From the NCBI GenBank assembly GCA_003313425.1, contig NHZP01000030.1:124001-188000 (forward strand): 64,000 nt of DNA, given 5' to 3'. A program made the position numbers and the translations under genes. Of the stretch, positions 11,218-24,862 are shown piece by piece. Under the pieces are notes generated by a model. It saw only the letters and a program-made list of their open reading frames with translations, made no database searches and had not been told where the DNA came from. Within the stretch, counting starts at the first letter, position 1; each line of letters begins with the position of its first letter. The DNA comes from Pseudopyrenochaeta lycopersici (taxonomy: Eukaryota; Ascomycota; Dothideomycetes; Pleosporales; Pseudopyrenochaetaceae).

Positions 11218-13744
11218 TCAACGGAAGGTGCCAAAATTGGCGCGCGGCACAGGGTTGTTGTAACGAGGAATAATACCTGCTGGAGGTCCTGGACGCGTCG
11301 CAAGAGCGGGGTTGCAACACAGCATCGCTACGCGTGAACCGTACTTGGAACCACGGAGTGAGACCATGTGCTTACGGATGTGGCTGCCGACGAGCTCGCG
11401 ATGATGGGCGCCGCTGTTGGTCAAGATATACTGGATGAGATAGTTTCCAAACTGGTCTCCGGCAACTGGGCCACTGTCAGCGCACATCTAAATTCTACGG
11501 GCTAGTACTTACTGTCGATGAGAGGCATACGCGGACGGTCAGGGCGAGCTTCGCAGACACGCTCCAGATAGCGATCAAGAAAATCGCCGCTGCCGATTTT
11601 GAGGCACTTTTCAATGACCTTGGAAGCATATTGATCCATGCTGTACTCGGTAGCAAAGCGAAGGATATGGTCAATCGCGCGGCTACGATCGCCGGGAGCG
11701 CCATGTTCGCAGATGTGCTGGATGCACCAGTTCCCAAACTGGCCATGGGAAATGACATCGATACTAGCAAGAACCTCGTTAATGCAGGGCCTCTGTTAAG
11801 AATTAGTAGGAGGACACGAAGTTTTCGAAATTGACACCACGCACCTTGTCCTCTTCAAGGCAGTTCTCGAAAATGTTTTGCACTACCAAACTACCCGTCT
11901 CGCCCAAGGCAACTTCGTGCCACATCCCGCGAAGAGCTTCGTTAACGTATCGCATAATTTGAGGTGGAGAGTCACTCCAGCGGAGCTCGAATAGTTTTTG
12001 CCACACATGGCACGCATAGCGATGGATGACGGTCTCAGGAATACGGCGGAGGAGTTCGTGGACCATTGTTGCTTTATACTCTTCAGGCACGCAGTCAAAG
12101 GCTTTCTGGATGACGTGGCAACCGAATGCATCCATACTCAGAGCAAGAGTGTTGCCACGAATTGCCTGAGCAATAGCGATGATCTGCTCGCTTGTGCCAT
12201 GCTCGAAGCAGCGCTGAACAAGGAAGTTGCCAAAACGGTTGACCATAAGAGCGTAGGCTTGAGAGATAATTGCTTCAACGATCTCATACTTCTGTTCTGG
12301 TGTACCAACTTTGAGCTTCTGTTGGAGGAAAATAGAGGCTTGTTGATCATTGTTGCAAATGATCTTGTCGACGATGTACTTCCAGTTGCAGCTCATGTTG
12401 CGGTCCAGGAGGCGGCGATAGTTCATGGGCTCAGCAGGAGGAATATACTGGGAAACACCGGGCTCGCTAGGAGTCTATTGGGCCGAATTAGTCAATACAT
12501 CAGATATGTGAGAGCGACCAACCTGAGAGTTCCATGGCGATGGGCCCATGCCGTTTGCAACGTTGAACTCGCTTGCACCAGGTGATAGCGTACTTCCCAT
12601 GGTTCCAATCGGCGCCATTTGGCTAGCAGCATACACCGGAGGCACGGCATACTGATTGTAAAGCGGGTCAAAAGCAGAACCAGGGCGACTCGGCGGGTTG
12701 CTCAGACCGTGATTCATGCTGCCAGTCATGCCACTTGTGAAGCTATTGCTCATACCATTGTTCAGGCTATTGCTCATTCCACTACTGCGGAAGCTTTGGT
12801 CGAGAGGAAAGTGTGTGGGTTCGTTCAAGAAACCATTGCGGCGATAGCTTGACTGAGCAGGTGCTGGTCGAGCCTGGGCCTGGTACGGGGTACCAAAACT
12901 GTTACTGCTACTGTAAGATGGACGAACAGGCTCCTCACTCCAGCCATAATCGATGCGAGTAGAGGCGTTGAACTTGTTCTGCAGTTGGGCGAGAGTTTGT
13001 TCCGTAACATCACCAGTATAACTATAGTCTGCCTCCGAAGACTGGCTGAGATGCTCCATCGTCGATCGAGCTACATGCTGGCTATGTATCTCTTGATTCA
13101 TCCGGTTGACTTCGTTACGAGCCTCTTGTAGTTCAAGTTTTAGCTTCTGCAGCTCACAAGCGTCAACAAGCAGCATAGAATCGTTCATCTCTGTGGGAGG
13201 CGTGGACGTAAAGTCATCAGTTGCCGGTGTGATTGAAACAGAACCACTAGAGGAGGTGAATTGATCGTGTGGTGAGGAACGGCCGTTAAGGCGCTGCAAC
13301 AGGGACTCCATAACAGCCGGCTCTTCGTACGCCGCCATTTTGGGCTTCTACATCAGTCAGCTTGTAAAATTGCGAGGGGCGTTGCAGTGCTTCTCGCTCA
13401 GCACTGCAGAATGGAATGATAGGGCGGGAATGTGCTGGGCAGAAATAGTTCTTGCAGCATATCTAACTGACCTTATAGCCGTCTAGTGCGTTCTGCTGCG
13501 GAAGCATAGGCTGGTTGCCGAGAGTGGAACCGCGAAGAGGGCGCTTCATACCCTGCGAGCTGGATGTCAATGATGGGTCGAAAGCACGGAAGAGTGAATA
13601 CGGATGGCGTTTCTGGCTCTTGCAGCCTATCCCATGGCCTAGTACCTCTGCTGAAGTGTCAATCTTTAGGTCTCCCGTCATAGAGAACAGAGGAGTGCCC
13701 TTTCGGGGTGTAGGAGAACCGTCGGATGCTATATTGAAGCTCAT
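11218..13744 (-). CDS. Pumilio/Puf-repeat RNA-binding protein with N-terminal coiled coil
   Basis: Five exons (13744-13472, 13347-12523, 12474-11845, 11792-11513, 11465-11218), joined by introns of 124, 48, 52 and 47 bases, give 751 aa. The N-terminal 365 residues are low complexity, apart from a short coiled coil (ELQKLKLELQEARNEVNRM) and a run of GMSN-type repeats. The C-terminal half is a Puf array: repeated segments such as NRFGNFLVQRCFEHG, DAFGCHVIQKAFD, HGQFGNWCIQHICEHG, DQYASKVIEKCL and DQFGNYLIQYIL, each with the aromatic and Gln/Asn/His residues that stack on and read RNA bases. Puf proteins repress or localise mRNAs through 3'-UTR sites. The coiled coil plus Puf layout resembles the Mcp2-like group, a tentative placement. 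Confidence 0.93.
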
Positions 13745-14368
13745 TCTTGAAGGAGTCGAACGTGTAGGTAGATGAAAGAGATCCGAGAGATGCGTGTAGT
13801 TTGACGTGGCTCGGCAAATTTGTAGATAATATGCAAGACACGGCAGCTCGAGGGTGCTGTTTTGGCGACGTATATGCCCAAAGTAGATGCAGAAATTAAG
13901 GAAACACTACTCAGATGGGAATAAATCAGCAGCCTCCACTAAGCATCAATGGCTTGGAAAGGACGACGACCGCAATTTCGCAGCAACGAGCATGAGGTGT
14001 TGTTGAGTGGAAGGAAGCCGAGGAGGCGAGGGAAGAAAGACTGAATATAGCGGGGTCTCGACGATTGAAGCTGCTAGAACAATGAAAGGCAGGGACGACC
14101 AGAAGGGGAAGTCGCGCAGGATATCACTCGCCTTCACCTCCCGTTTCGGAGGGCAAATTCAGAAGATGCGAGAAAGGACGTGTTGGATTGGACACATCAA
14201 AAGAAAGCACAGAATGTGGACAGCTCAGAGGCTGGATGCTATTAAAATTCAAGTACCCCTCTCATTCATGGCCTTTTGCGGACAATTGAGTGTGTGGAGT
14301 TGGATTCGGCCTGTGTATATATCAACCAGACTTGGGGTGACCTGCACATTGACAGTACGAAGTGCCGG
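13745..14368. other. Intergenic between same-strand genes
   Basis: Upstream region of the Puf gene and 3' flank of the secreted hydrolase. Open plus-strand frames here lack any motif. Confidence 0.6.
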
Positions 14369-17144
14369 CTATCCACTTTGGACAACACTAGATGCAGTGA
14401 TCTCCCAGCTAGAGTCAAAGAAACCCATAGCCAATGCTCCTTCAACCCCTCTCCACTTCATGCTTTCTCCAAATACTACGAAGTCTGGCTGTCCAACACC
14501 TGGCATCATCGGCACGATCCTCGCAGCCTGCTGTAAGCCCTCATCATCGACACCCCACAAGACTAGCTCAAGTCTTTCGCCCTCTAGTGGTCGCAGGAAT
14601 GCTGCACCACAGGCTTCTTTACCAAATTGTTGTACCTGGCCTTGATGGTCTCGAAGGGAGACGCCAGAGTTTGCCACGCGTATGGGGAAGTCGAATTGAA
14701 GATCTTTAAAGCTGGAACCGACGGCGAGGGTGATGATATTGCCCGTAGTATTCGCCGGAATATTATACGAGGCGGACGATGTAATTATGGTGTCAGCTTG
14801 AAAATACTGGTGGAAATTGCGAGAGATTTGTAGGGCAAGATGCGAGGTGTTGGATGAGCCTGGGTGACGGATGATAAATGGACCTCGGGTACGAAGAATG
14901 GCCGTCATTGAACCTAGCTGTGTTCTGTATCTTTGAGACTTGGTGGCCTCGCTTTGAATGGATCCGATCGACCAAACACCGCCAGACGTATAGGCGCCGA
15001 TAGGAGCGATAGAGGCGGTGACTGTTGCTGCAAGCTGCAACTTTTGTCCGTTTATGGTGATTGCATCATTCCACAGTAACGGGTCAAACTCAAGACTCAG
15101 GACGTTTGATGTCTTTATCGTGCGTCCCTTGACATCAATCCTTCCGTACTGACCTGGGTCTTTCAGATGCGTGGCTCTGATACCTCCCTTAGCTCCCATG
15201 TCACCTGGATCACCAACTACGATACTGAATTCTTCCAGTCTTCTCGGAAGAACATCCTGATTTCGCGTTTGCTCGTAGTAAAATGCCACCAGCTCCGGTG
15301 TTGTCATGACCAAGTCCCACCAATGATTCTGCTTTTCAACCTCATTGTAACTCGAGTTTCCTCCTGCAAGGTATAGCTGCTGTGCAAGTAGACGGGAGTT
15401 ATACGCTGGCACATTGTCGTCAATCGCGCCATGCTGCTGCTGAATTGGGATGCCGTGGGCATTCGCCATTAGCATCTCATGGCGGTAGCTATTCAGTGAT
15501 GCGCTTACGATTGCTGTGCGTCTTGGGTCCGCAGGCTGCCATAATTCATACGGAACGTACTTTTGGATCGACGAATATCCGGACACGGGGGCTGCAGCAA
15601 GTACTTTGTCGGGCCTGTGAGTTAGAGCAAAATAGGTTCCTTGCCCGCCATTGGAATGCCCAGAAACAATCCATCGGTTGATATCCACGCCTGGCCCTTT
15701 CCAACCAACATTTTCAATCCAGGTCGGAACAGCGTTAATGGCAGCTTCAACATCGGCAAAGCCCCAGTTGTGCCAATCATCTCCAGACCATGCTGTAACG
15801 CCTGTGGGGAAAAGTACCCAGGCACATAGATCAGAGACTGGATCTAAAGCACCAGTGACCATGGGACTGTCTGCTTCTAGGCCAGCACCGTGCAAGGCTA
15901 GCAGCACTGGTAGCCTTGTCTGGCGTGGATTGCAGGACGCATTTTTTGCTGGAGGCCTAAGCATGGCATAAGAGGCCATACCACCAGGGTGGAGGAAGGT
16001 GATCTTATGGGGACGGTGGATGGACACATGGTTCAGCTGCTGGAGTGCTTGCAGCGTAAAGCGTTGGGTGTTATTAAAGGCCTTATAGGTGATGGTATAT
16101 GCTATAGAGGATACATTATGCGTAGGCAGTGATACATTGAAGGCTACCGGCTTTGTTTGGCCGGCAACGATAAGCAAGTCATGCTTGTCATAGCTGCTAG
16201 GTGACACAACACTAATCTGCCTGCGAGTTAGATGTTGTAGCAAGTAGGCGGGTAGTGGTTCTACTTCACACTGGGAGTGGACACTTACATTAGAAGGTTG
16301 TATACTAACAATCTCAATGTCACTCTCCCCGCTGTTTCTAAGATATACCGTCCCAATCGGCGTTGCGAGCTTGCCATCAACGACATCAGATACAAGAATC
16401 CCAGGCTTCGCGAGTTCTAGAGTGCCAGATGCTTGCCGTAAATCCACTACGACATCGATTGTAGGCGCCAGGATGCCACCGAACGCTCGAACATCTCGTA
16501 CGAGACGGAGATCGATCGTGTGTGAACCTGGCTTAAGGTGAAGAACAGGCGGTGCTTTTCGGAAGCTGTAAAAGTCACCCCCAAAGTAATGTGTGCCATC
16601 AACCCAGTATTCCAGAACCGCGTCCGTGTGAAGGATCACATGCTGTGTCTCATTACCGCCAACAATGAGCTCTCCGCGAGCCCATGCTTGGTACTGGACA
16701 GCAGCCCATCCGTAGATGACTTTGAGGAAATCCCAGTCCACATTGGAGTAGCTGATGCTCAAGGAAGCATTGGACGAAGTCGGCCCACTTGAGGTTTGTA
16801 TAGCTTTTGTCGAGTTCCATCTTGCAGTTCCATTAGTTGGTAGTGAGCTGCGAAATGTCGCCTGCGGATCATATGAGACATTTCTGAAGCCCCCAACGTA
16901 CTCAAGCGGATCTACGCCCCAGCTAGCTTCTACAAGCAGTGTTAGCAACAACGTGAATAGGTCCTCAAGACTTTTGATTGGTAATTCGGCTTGACGTACC
17001 TCTTGTCCCGATTTGGAAAGGCCCAAGCACTTGCCATGTGTTGCTGAAAGAGAACAGAGAGGAATCATGTTTCTGACTGACTGTTGGAGCCATGAGGGGC
17101 AGAAACAAGTAAGAACAAAACAGGACAGTAACAGAATTCCACAT
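14369..17144 (-). CDS. Large secreted alpha/beta serine hydrolase (S9/esterase-like)
   Basis: Exons 17144-17000, 16929-16289 and 16216-14369 give 877 aa. The ATG at 17144, upstream of the obvious 899-aa frame, adds a signal peptide (MWNSVTVLFCSYLFLPLMA) and a WQVLGPFQIGTREASWG segment that runs smoothly across the 70-base first intron. A beta-rich N-terminal region is followed by a catalytic alpha/beta domain: oxyanion segment LALHGAG (about 368-374), nucleophile elbow GHSNGGQG (Ser450), acid GAIDDNVP (Asp528/529) and His560 in QNHWWD. Many N-glycosylation sequons fit secretion. A 72-base stop-free intron (16217-16288: GTAAGT donor, CTAAC branch) is inferred; keeping it would add 24 residues. 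The substrate is unknown; prolyl oligopeptidase-like or polymer esterase activity is possible. Confidence 0.85.
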
Positions 17145-17623
17145 CTTTTATTTGTAGGAGCGGGAAAGGCGTCCTGTATGGAAACATGGACTCAAATGCA
17201 GCTTACTCAAGCAAAGGTTACTGGAGTGCTGGATCGAGCATCCTTCCATCACGCCACCGTGGCTGCTGTTCTGTGTATGGTAGGGTGAATGCAGACCCCT
17301 GTCGTGAGGCTGACAAGCACCAGCAGATCCGAACCGCATCCGGACGGGGGGTCGATGTAACCAACCAGACGATGGTCCGCTAATTACGGGCCCGTTGTTA
17401 AGCTCAAGATTCAACACCAGGTTCTTGGATCAATCCTTCGCGTCAACGGCCAAATCTCCAACCTACTGTCCTAGGGCGACGTCGCAGGTGCCGTACCTCG
17501 CACAGAAAGCGCCACTATCTCGCGAGCCAGCTCACATCGAACCCCCAAGACTCCCTGCCCTGATGGCGTAACCAACTTTCTTCAGGACAGCTGCAGCCCT
17601 TCGACTCCTCCACATCAGTCGCA
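17145..17623. promoter_or_regulatory. Shared divergent upstream region
   Basis: A 479-base spacer between the starts of the secreted hydrolase (minus) and the SLY41-like gene (plus). Both promoters must lie here; I identify no specific binding site. Confidence 0.6.
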
Positions 17624-19307
17624 ATGACGTCCGGTTCAGCGCGGGACTCGAGTCCGAACGCTACGTTCAAGTTCCCCGCCTTCCAGCCCGACCTCCTTCC
17701 CATGCCCGAAGAGGACCACTACGGTCTCAGTTCGTCGCGATCCGGAAGCCCTAGCCACGCAATCCAGGGAAATGGCGGTGCGCTGCCTGCAGACAGATGG
17801 CAGCCGCGCAAAGAGGCCAGATTTACCAATGGCTCAGCACACGCACCGGCAACAAGGCATGGGAGACAGAAGAGCTTGAGTGAGGCCATCAGGACAATAC
17901 GCACCCGGAAAGGGAGCGTCAGCCAGAACGCGCATGAGATTGCGGATGCGCTGAAGGCGCCACTTTCGCCAAAACTCATCGTAGGTGGACACGACTGCAG
18001 GGTAAGCATGGTTGAAGGCTAACGAAATGCAGATGCTCTGCGGCGTTTGGTACATGACCTCCATCTTCACGAACATGTCCTCGAAAGCCATCCTCACTGC
18101 ACTGCCGAAACCAGTCACCCTCACGACCGTACAATTTGCCTTTGTCTCTGGCTGGTGCCTCGTTCTCGCGACACTGGCTAGGAAGTATCCCCGCATGAAG
18201 CAAGCCATGCCGTTCCTGAAGTACGGGATTCGCCCTCCGTCCAAGGAGCTCATCCTGGCTACCCTGCCCCTCACTTGCTTTCAGATTGGTGGGCATATCT
18301 TGAGTGCGGATGCTACGAGCAGAATACCCGTCTCGCTGGTGCACACGATCAAGGGTTTGTCTCCGCTCTTGACGGTTACGGCGTACAGGGTCTTCTTCAA
18401 GATTCAATACTCGTTACCCACGTATCTTTCCCTGATACCCCTCACATTGGGCGTAATTCTGGCATGCTCCGCTGATTTTAACGCCAACTTTATCGGCCTG
18501 GTTTCTGCATTTGCCAGCGCCATTCTGTTTGTGGTGCAGAACATCGTCTCCAAGCAGATCTTCAATGATGCCGCAGCCGCTGAGAAGGACGGTCTACCGC
18601 CTAATCGATTTACAAAACCTGATAAACTCAACCTGCTCTGCTACTCATCCGGCCTGGCTTTTCTTTTTACTCTTCCTCTTTGGCTTTGGTCCGAAGGCTT
18701 CACTCTCATCTTTGACTTCCTGCACGATGCTTCGATCGAGCTTTCAGACCATCCTGGAGCCTACGATCACGGACGCCTTCTTCTTGAGTTCCTCTTCAAC
18801 GGAACATTCCACTTTGGTCAAAACATTGTGGCCTTTGTTCTGTTGTCAATGATATCACCTGTAACATATTCTGTTGCGAGCCTAATCAAACGCGTCTTCG
18901 TCATCGTCTTTGCAGTCGTCTGGTTTGGAAAGCCCATTACCAATGTCCAGGCGTTTGGTCTAGGTCTCACATTTGTCGGTCTGTATTTGTACGATCGAAC
19001 GTCAGACGCTACTAAGGCGGACAAGCGGGCGAAAGCCATGCAGTCCAGAGCGCACGGCTCCCTTCTCCCGTTGGCAACGGACGTCAAGTCGAGGCCAGTC
19101 TTCACCAACAGCCCGTCTACGATGTCTGGCACAGGGGCGTATCCCATGGCGGGGATAGCGGAGTCGAGAGATGAAAAGAGAGATGATAATGCAGGGTATA
19201 GACGGACGCCTGAGCAGGGCTCAAGCTATCTGCCGCCAGGTACAAAACAAGAAGAGACATGGCGGCCGAATGAGGTCAATGGTAGACGAGGCATTGGCGT
19301 TTCTTAG
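17624..19307 (+). CDS. SLY41: Triose-phosphate-transporter family membrane protein (SLY41-like)
   Basis: Exons 17624-17980 and 18033-19307 give 543 aa. The 52-base intron has a GTAGGT donor and a GCTAAC branch; splicing yields KLIMLCGVWYMTSIFTNMSSKAIL across the join (split by the intron after KLI), typical of the family. A shorter 31-base alternative intron was rejected as too small. A hydrophilic N-terminal region of about 118 residues precedes about eight to ten membrane helices of the EamA/TPT fold. These include the HTIKGLSPLLTV and ISPVTYSVASLIKRVFVI segments that characterise TPT proteins. The tail is hydrophilic. Yeast Sly41 suppresses loss of the ER-Golgi Rab Ypt1 when overexpressed, and the family exchanges phosphorylated metabolites; the actual substrate here is unknown. 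Confidence 0.88.
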
Positions 19308-19811
19308 CGCCATTTTTAAATAGACTTTGGTTATCTTTGCCGACCAGATCTGAGCGCGCTGTGCCGCTTCATTGTATTTCTTTACATTTTCTTAACTTGT
19401 TACGTTGATGAGCGATAGATGCATATATGACGGGCTAGAGGGACATAGAGGCACGAACAGGCGACATTAAATAAGTATAGGCTGTCATTGAATCCGATCA
19501 TACAGCAGCGTATCGCATTACCGCCATCAACTAGTGTATAAGGAAAATAACCCCTGCAGCATGCAAAACAAGCAAAGGACACAGACATGTAAGCCGAGTC
19601 GAAGCAGAGACACGAACCAGACGTAAGATGAGATGGAAAAGACCGAATGGGACTTCCTGGACGCCGTAAACTGTCACATGACTCAAATCTGTGAGTCTTG
19701 AACGTAGCACGTCTGCATCGTAGTCCGCTCAATACCGGAGCTGTCTCTCTTGACTGAAGCCATTGTACGAGTGCTGGCGCAACAAATCGCATGTGAAATG
19801 TGTTCGATCGT
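19308..19811. other. Spacer between convergent 3' ends
   Basis: Three-prime flanks of the SLY41-like gene and RAB11. No gene seen. Confidence 0.65.
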
Positions 19812-20815
<1,004 letters not shown>

Positions 20816-22303
20816 AGTTGCGGTGGGGTGTGGAGAGGGTGCGCAGCTAGGAGTGGCGCTTAAAATCTAGCGAGGGGCAGGTTGGCGGCAATCTGGGTAG
20901 ATTCAGAGTCTTTACAGCAGGCAAGAGCTCGCAAGTTCGCCTGTGGTTGCTGGGAGTGGCACTGAATTCGGCTGCCTCGACAGAGGAGGCATCTACGACG
21001 AATCACTAGTGTCAATGCACGGACCAGGGGCTCAGTTGACCCTCCTCGAAGTCGGTCTTTGTTTGCGCTACCGCAACTTCAAACAATCAAAACACGCCAC
21101 AATCCTGGCTTCAACCCTGAATCCTTCGGGCCTCTACTTTCTCCCATTCGACCGGTCAGTCCTTGTGTGCATGGAGAGGTCTCAGAATCCACCTATTACA
21201 CAAGTATCCGCTGTCGACTAATCAAAGCCTCGAAGCCGATGCGGGCTGCTTCACCTCCGGATTGGCCTCGACATTGCTCGACAAATTGGCGGATCCTGAT
21301 AAAGGATATCATACAGATTAAGTGTCCCTTACGTCGACAGGGTCTAGCGTGACAAAAGATTTGTATGAGGCTGAAGAAGTATGGTCGAAGGCCAAGGCAG
21401 AAGTTGAAGACGGCGCCAACATGCGCAGTATTTGATCAAGTAGAAACCTACGCATGAGAGGCAAACTTAGACGACTAACTTAAAGATCTAATCTGAGCTG
21501 TGATGTAGATGTAAAGTATGTGCTATCTATTTTATCTTGACCCTGCCTTCACCACCACCAATGCGAAATGGGCGAGACAACTACAGTGAGCTTTTCAAGC
21601 ACCATGTCAGTAGCACAGAAGCCGTCAAAATCTCCCCCTTAAGCAATTCGATCACAAACAGCCAAGGGCACAACGAAGACCTCCCATTACCGCGGATGAT
21701 AGTGGCGAGCAAGCAAGCGGAAAGCAACATCTCCTCCAAAAATCTCGCAATTTAGCAAGCGCTTCCAAGTACATCTCCTCCACTTGGTCATCACTGTCGT
21801 TTACTGATGTTACGCAAGAGTTGCCGTTGCACAGCCGAATTTGGGTTTAGTACACGACAAACTTGAACGAGTAGCCTTTCTTGAGCCTGATATGGCAGTT
21901 GATACCGAAACGAACGCTGTAGGCTTGTCGGCTGTTGTATTCGATCATGTAGCATCGTCTTCTGGAGAAGCGCCTGTCAAGCATGTGTAACCCCAACCAA
22001 GTCATTTGAAGCGGCATTGCTAGTGCTGGTGTTTCAGACGGCAGCTTGCCACAGTGCAATTGGAGCCTTAATATGACGGCAAAATATGAGAGACATATGG
22101 TAATATCCCAATGGCCTCTTAATCCGGTGTGGTTGCAAACAGTGCCGATACACTGTCATCGCGAGCGTTCCACCGTAGGTCCGTGATACAAGGCTGTTCC
22201 TATTGTAACAGCTAATCATGTGACTTGACTATAGGCTTATGGTCTCATAAGCAGCGTCTGATCGTTCGACGAAATATAAGAATATCGCAAACTGCAAACA
22301 AAA
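20816..22303. other. Intergenic, no firm gene
   Basis: RAB11 promoter region, then mixed sequence. A short minus-strand frame ending at 21847 looks somewhat like the 3' exon of a small protein but has no confident start. Other frames overlap on both strands. Confidence 0.5.
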
Positions 22304-24862
22304 TCATGCATACAGCTTTCCAGCAACTGGATACTCCACCGGCTCGCTCGAGAAACTGCAATGACCCACCAGCTCTTCACCATCATGTAGTTCGCTCCTA
22401 TAAGAAACAACGCCCCATTGCACAGGATACAGGCTTGCATCCACCTCTGTTGGTAGAGGATGACAAGCCGCACTAATAACTGCTGAGCAGCTACTGGCTA
22501 GTGGCATCCCAGCTGGATACCGCAGATATCCAAGCGATAGACCACATAATGCGATTAAGATGGCAAGGACAGTTGTTAAGATAATCGCCATGGGTGAGTA
22601 CCCACAAGTGGAAATCTCATCTGATACAGCGCGCGTATGTGGATCCGTTATCATGATGGATACCAGGAAGATACTCTGGGAAGCGAGCCAATGGAAGAGT
22701 AGGGAGATGAGTGCCATAGGTATCGCATACCGAAAGGGCACGTTGAGCCAATAAGTGTTGCGTTGTTGGCCAACAGGCGTTGTAACGCGGAGCGATTTGC
22801 GTTGATGAGTGTAGGTCGACCATTCTTTTGCCATCAACATGCTTGTGTAAAGCGCGTTGAACGCAAGATAAAGGTAAGAGAGTGCGGCTTGAGGACTGTT
22901 AGCAAGAAGCACAGCGCCCATGAGCGAGGTTCTGGTATTAAGGAGGTTGTTGCCCTGGACAGTGCCAAACCCGATTCTCCAGAGTTTGACAGGATCACTG
23001 GGCATTCCTTTTAGCGACATTATACCAAACACGATGCCCAGCATGATTATTATGATATGTCTAACCCAAACGTTAGATTGAGTGAGGATGAAAAGCGAAT
23101 GATAACGTACACCGTGTATGTGAGGAACCATCTACCAGGGGGAGGCGCCTTTGCCCACCTGTGACGCTCAGGCTTGAATATTTGGGGCTTGATCTCCATT
23201 TCGTCCTTTCTGACGCCATGGGCAGACTCCCAATACCATTCGGTCTCGAGAAGTTGTCTGCTTTGAAGGCAGCGCCCGCGTGTCTCGGGGTCTGGTTGCT
23301 CGAGAAAATGTGCGATGGCATCTCCCAGCGTAACCACAGCTGCATGGTTTCTGTATCTGAAAAGCATCCAAGCCATGCAGAGAGCCTTAATAAGATTGGC
23401 CACTATAACGGCTATTGCGATAGGAAAGCTGAATTGTAATTTGCGGAACTCTTTGACCTCTTCGATCATGCAATACTTGACTGGACGTCCGAACGGCTCC
23501 CATTGAGACCGATCCCGCGGTACTTCAAACTCGTTCTCAATACTACAATTCTGTGCCACGTGGGACGGACACCGCCACCCATTGGATGGGTATATGTCTG
23601 GGGAGCTTACGACCGGGAAGTTGGTGTCTAGGTCCTGGACCAGGAAGCGCGCATTTCGGTTCTGAGCAGAATAAGTCCATTTCTTAGTACTATCATTCTG
23701 TATACCCCACAGCGATTCTGTCGTTTCGGTCCATGGAGGAGGCTGATTGAGATTGACCCATGTGAAAGTCCCATTGGTGCCATCGGAGTTGGGATACTCT
23801 GTGAAGCGATTGAATTCGGGATACCAGGAAGATAGATTTCGCCAAATCGCCGGGTCGTCTTGAATGAGATATACATTGCCAGCACTCGATATATACTGGC
23901 CGTTGTACTTGTTAAAACAATCCACGGTACTGGCTCTATTGTATCGATTCATTTTTTCGGTGTCACTCAACGCTATCGTTTCGTTGATTGTAGGCCTATA
24001 GGAGTCTATCTCTCCTATGATATCCCAAGGGCGGTTCAAGTCCATGTCGATGAAGCTAGACGTATTGTAACGCCCGCCATAAAGCCAGTCTTCCATAGTC
24101 GGAATAATGGCATACTTGTTAGCTTGAAGACTAGTGAAGGCGACAGAGTTAAAGAGGAGATGCAGTGGCATAGAAGAGAGGAGCAGTAACACCCAGAGAA
24201 TCGTGCGGTCTCGTCCAATCCGCCGGAGATTACGGAAACTAGGTACGCCAATTTGAAGCCAGTATCTTTGCGCATGCGCTCGGGCAAGCTCTTCTCGGCT
24301 CGGTGCACTAAGTACTTGCATACAATAGTTGCTTGCGGCGAGAAGCAGTGTGCTAAGGACATTGATAAGGAGGTGAATCCAGACGTTCAACTTCCTCGTT
24401 TTCGCGCAATTGCCCTTGTATAATGTTCCGATAGTTTTATCGATTTCGTTTCTCGGATGCTTCCAAACCCAGATCGTAAGAGCGACATTGAACAGGCACA
24501 CAGATACGGCGCCAATCAGTGATAAAAGCGCACCCCCACGCCAACCCGCAAAAAACTGATATTTGGCCGAGCGTTGAGGTTGCTGCCAATGGCCGTCCGA
24601 TTTTGTTGTGAGAAGGTGTTCCTCAGCGTATGAACCCTGCGTGGTCCCAGTCGTCTCTTGCAGAGCTGCTGTTGATCCGTGCCGACTATCTTCGGTCACA
24701 TTGTTCAAGGCGAGTTCTTCATATATAGGTTGTCTGCAGTGCGCACATTAGACGCGCTAACATTGCTTGAGGCTTGATTACTTGCCCGTATTGTCCAAGG
24801 AGCTTACTACTACTGGCACTCTGATGCGTGGCCGCGTCAACCTTTCGATACCCAACTCCCAT
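22304..24862 (-). CDS. Polytopic fungal membrane protein, DUF6536-like
   Basis: The firm exons are 24668-23111 and 23060-22304, joined by a 50-base intron (GTACGT donor, CTAAC branch). The first firm exon has no in-frame ATG before the family start and its open frame begins at a TTG, so an upstream exon is needed. A candidate is 24862-24808 with an inferred intron of 139 bases, giving 789 aa. The protein opens with a GWRGGALLSLIGAVSV membrane segment and VALTIWVW. It has further membrane helices, a long extracytoplasmic loop with several N-glycosylation sequons and Cys residues, and four or five helices near the C-terminus. This layout matches the DUF6536 family, expanded in filamentous ascomycetes and of unknown function. 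The 5' end is uncertain. Confidence 0.78.

Noticed and set aside
17981..18032. Alternative 31-base intron (donor at 18002) in the SLY41-like gene
   Set aside because: Too short for a fungal intron, and the 52-base alternative gives the conserved KLIMLCGVWYMTS junction.
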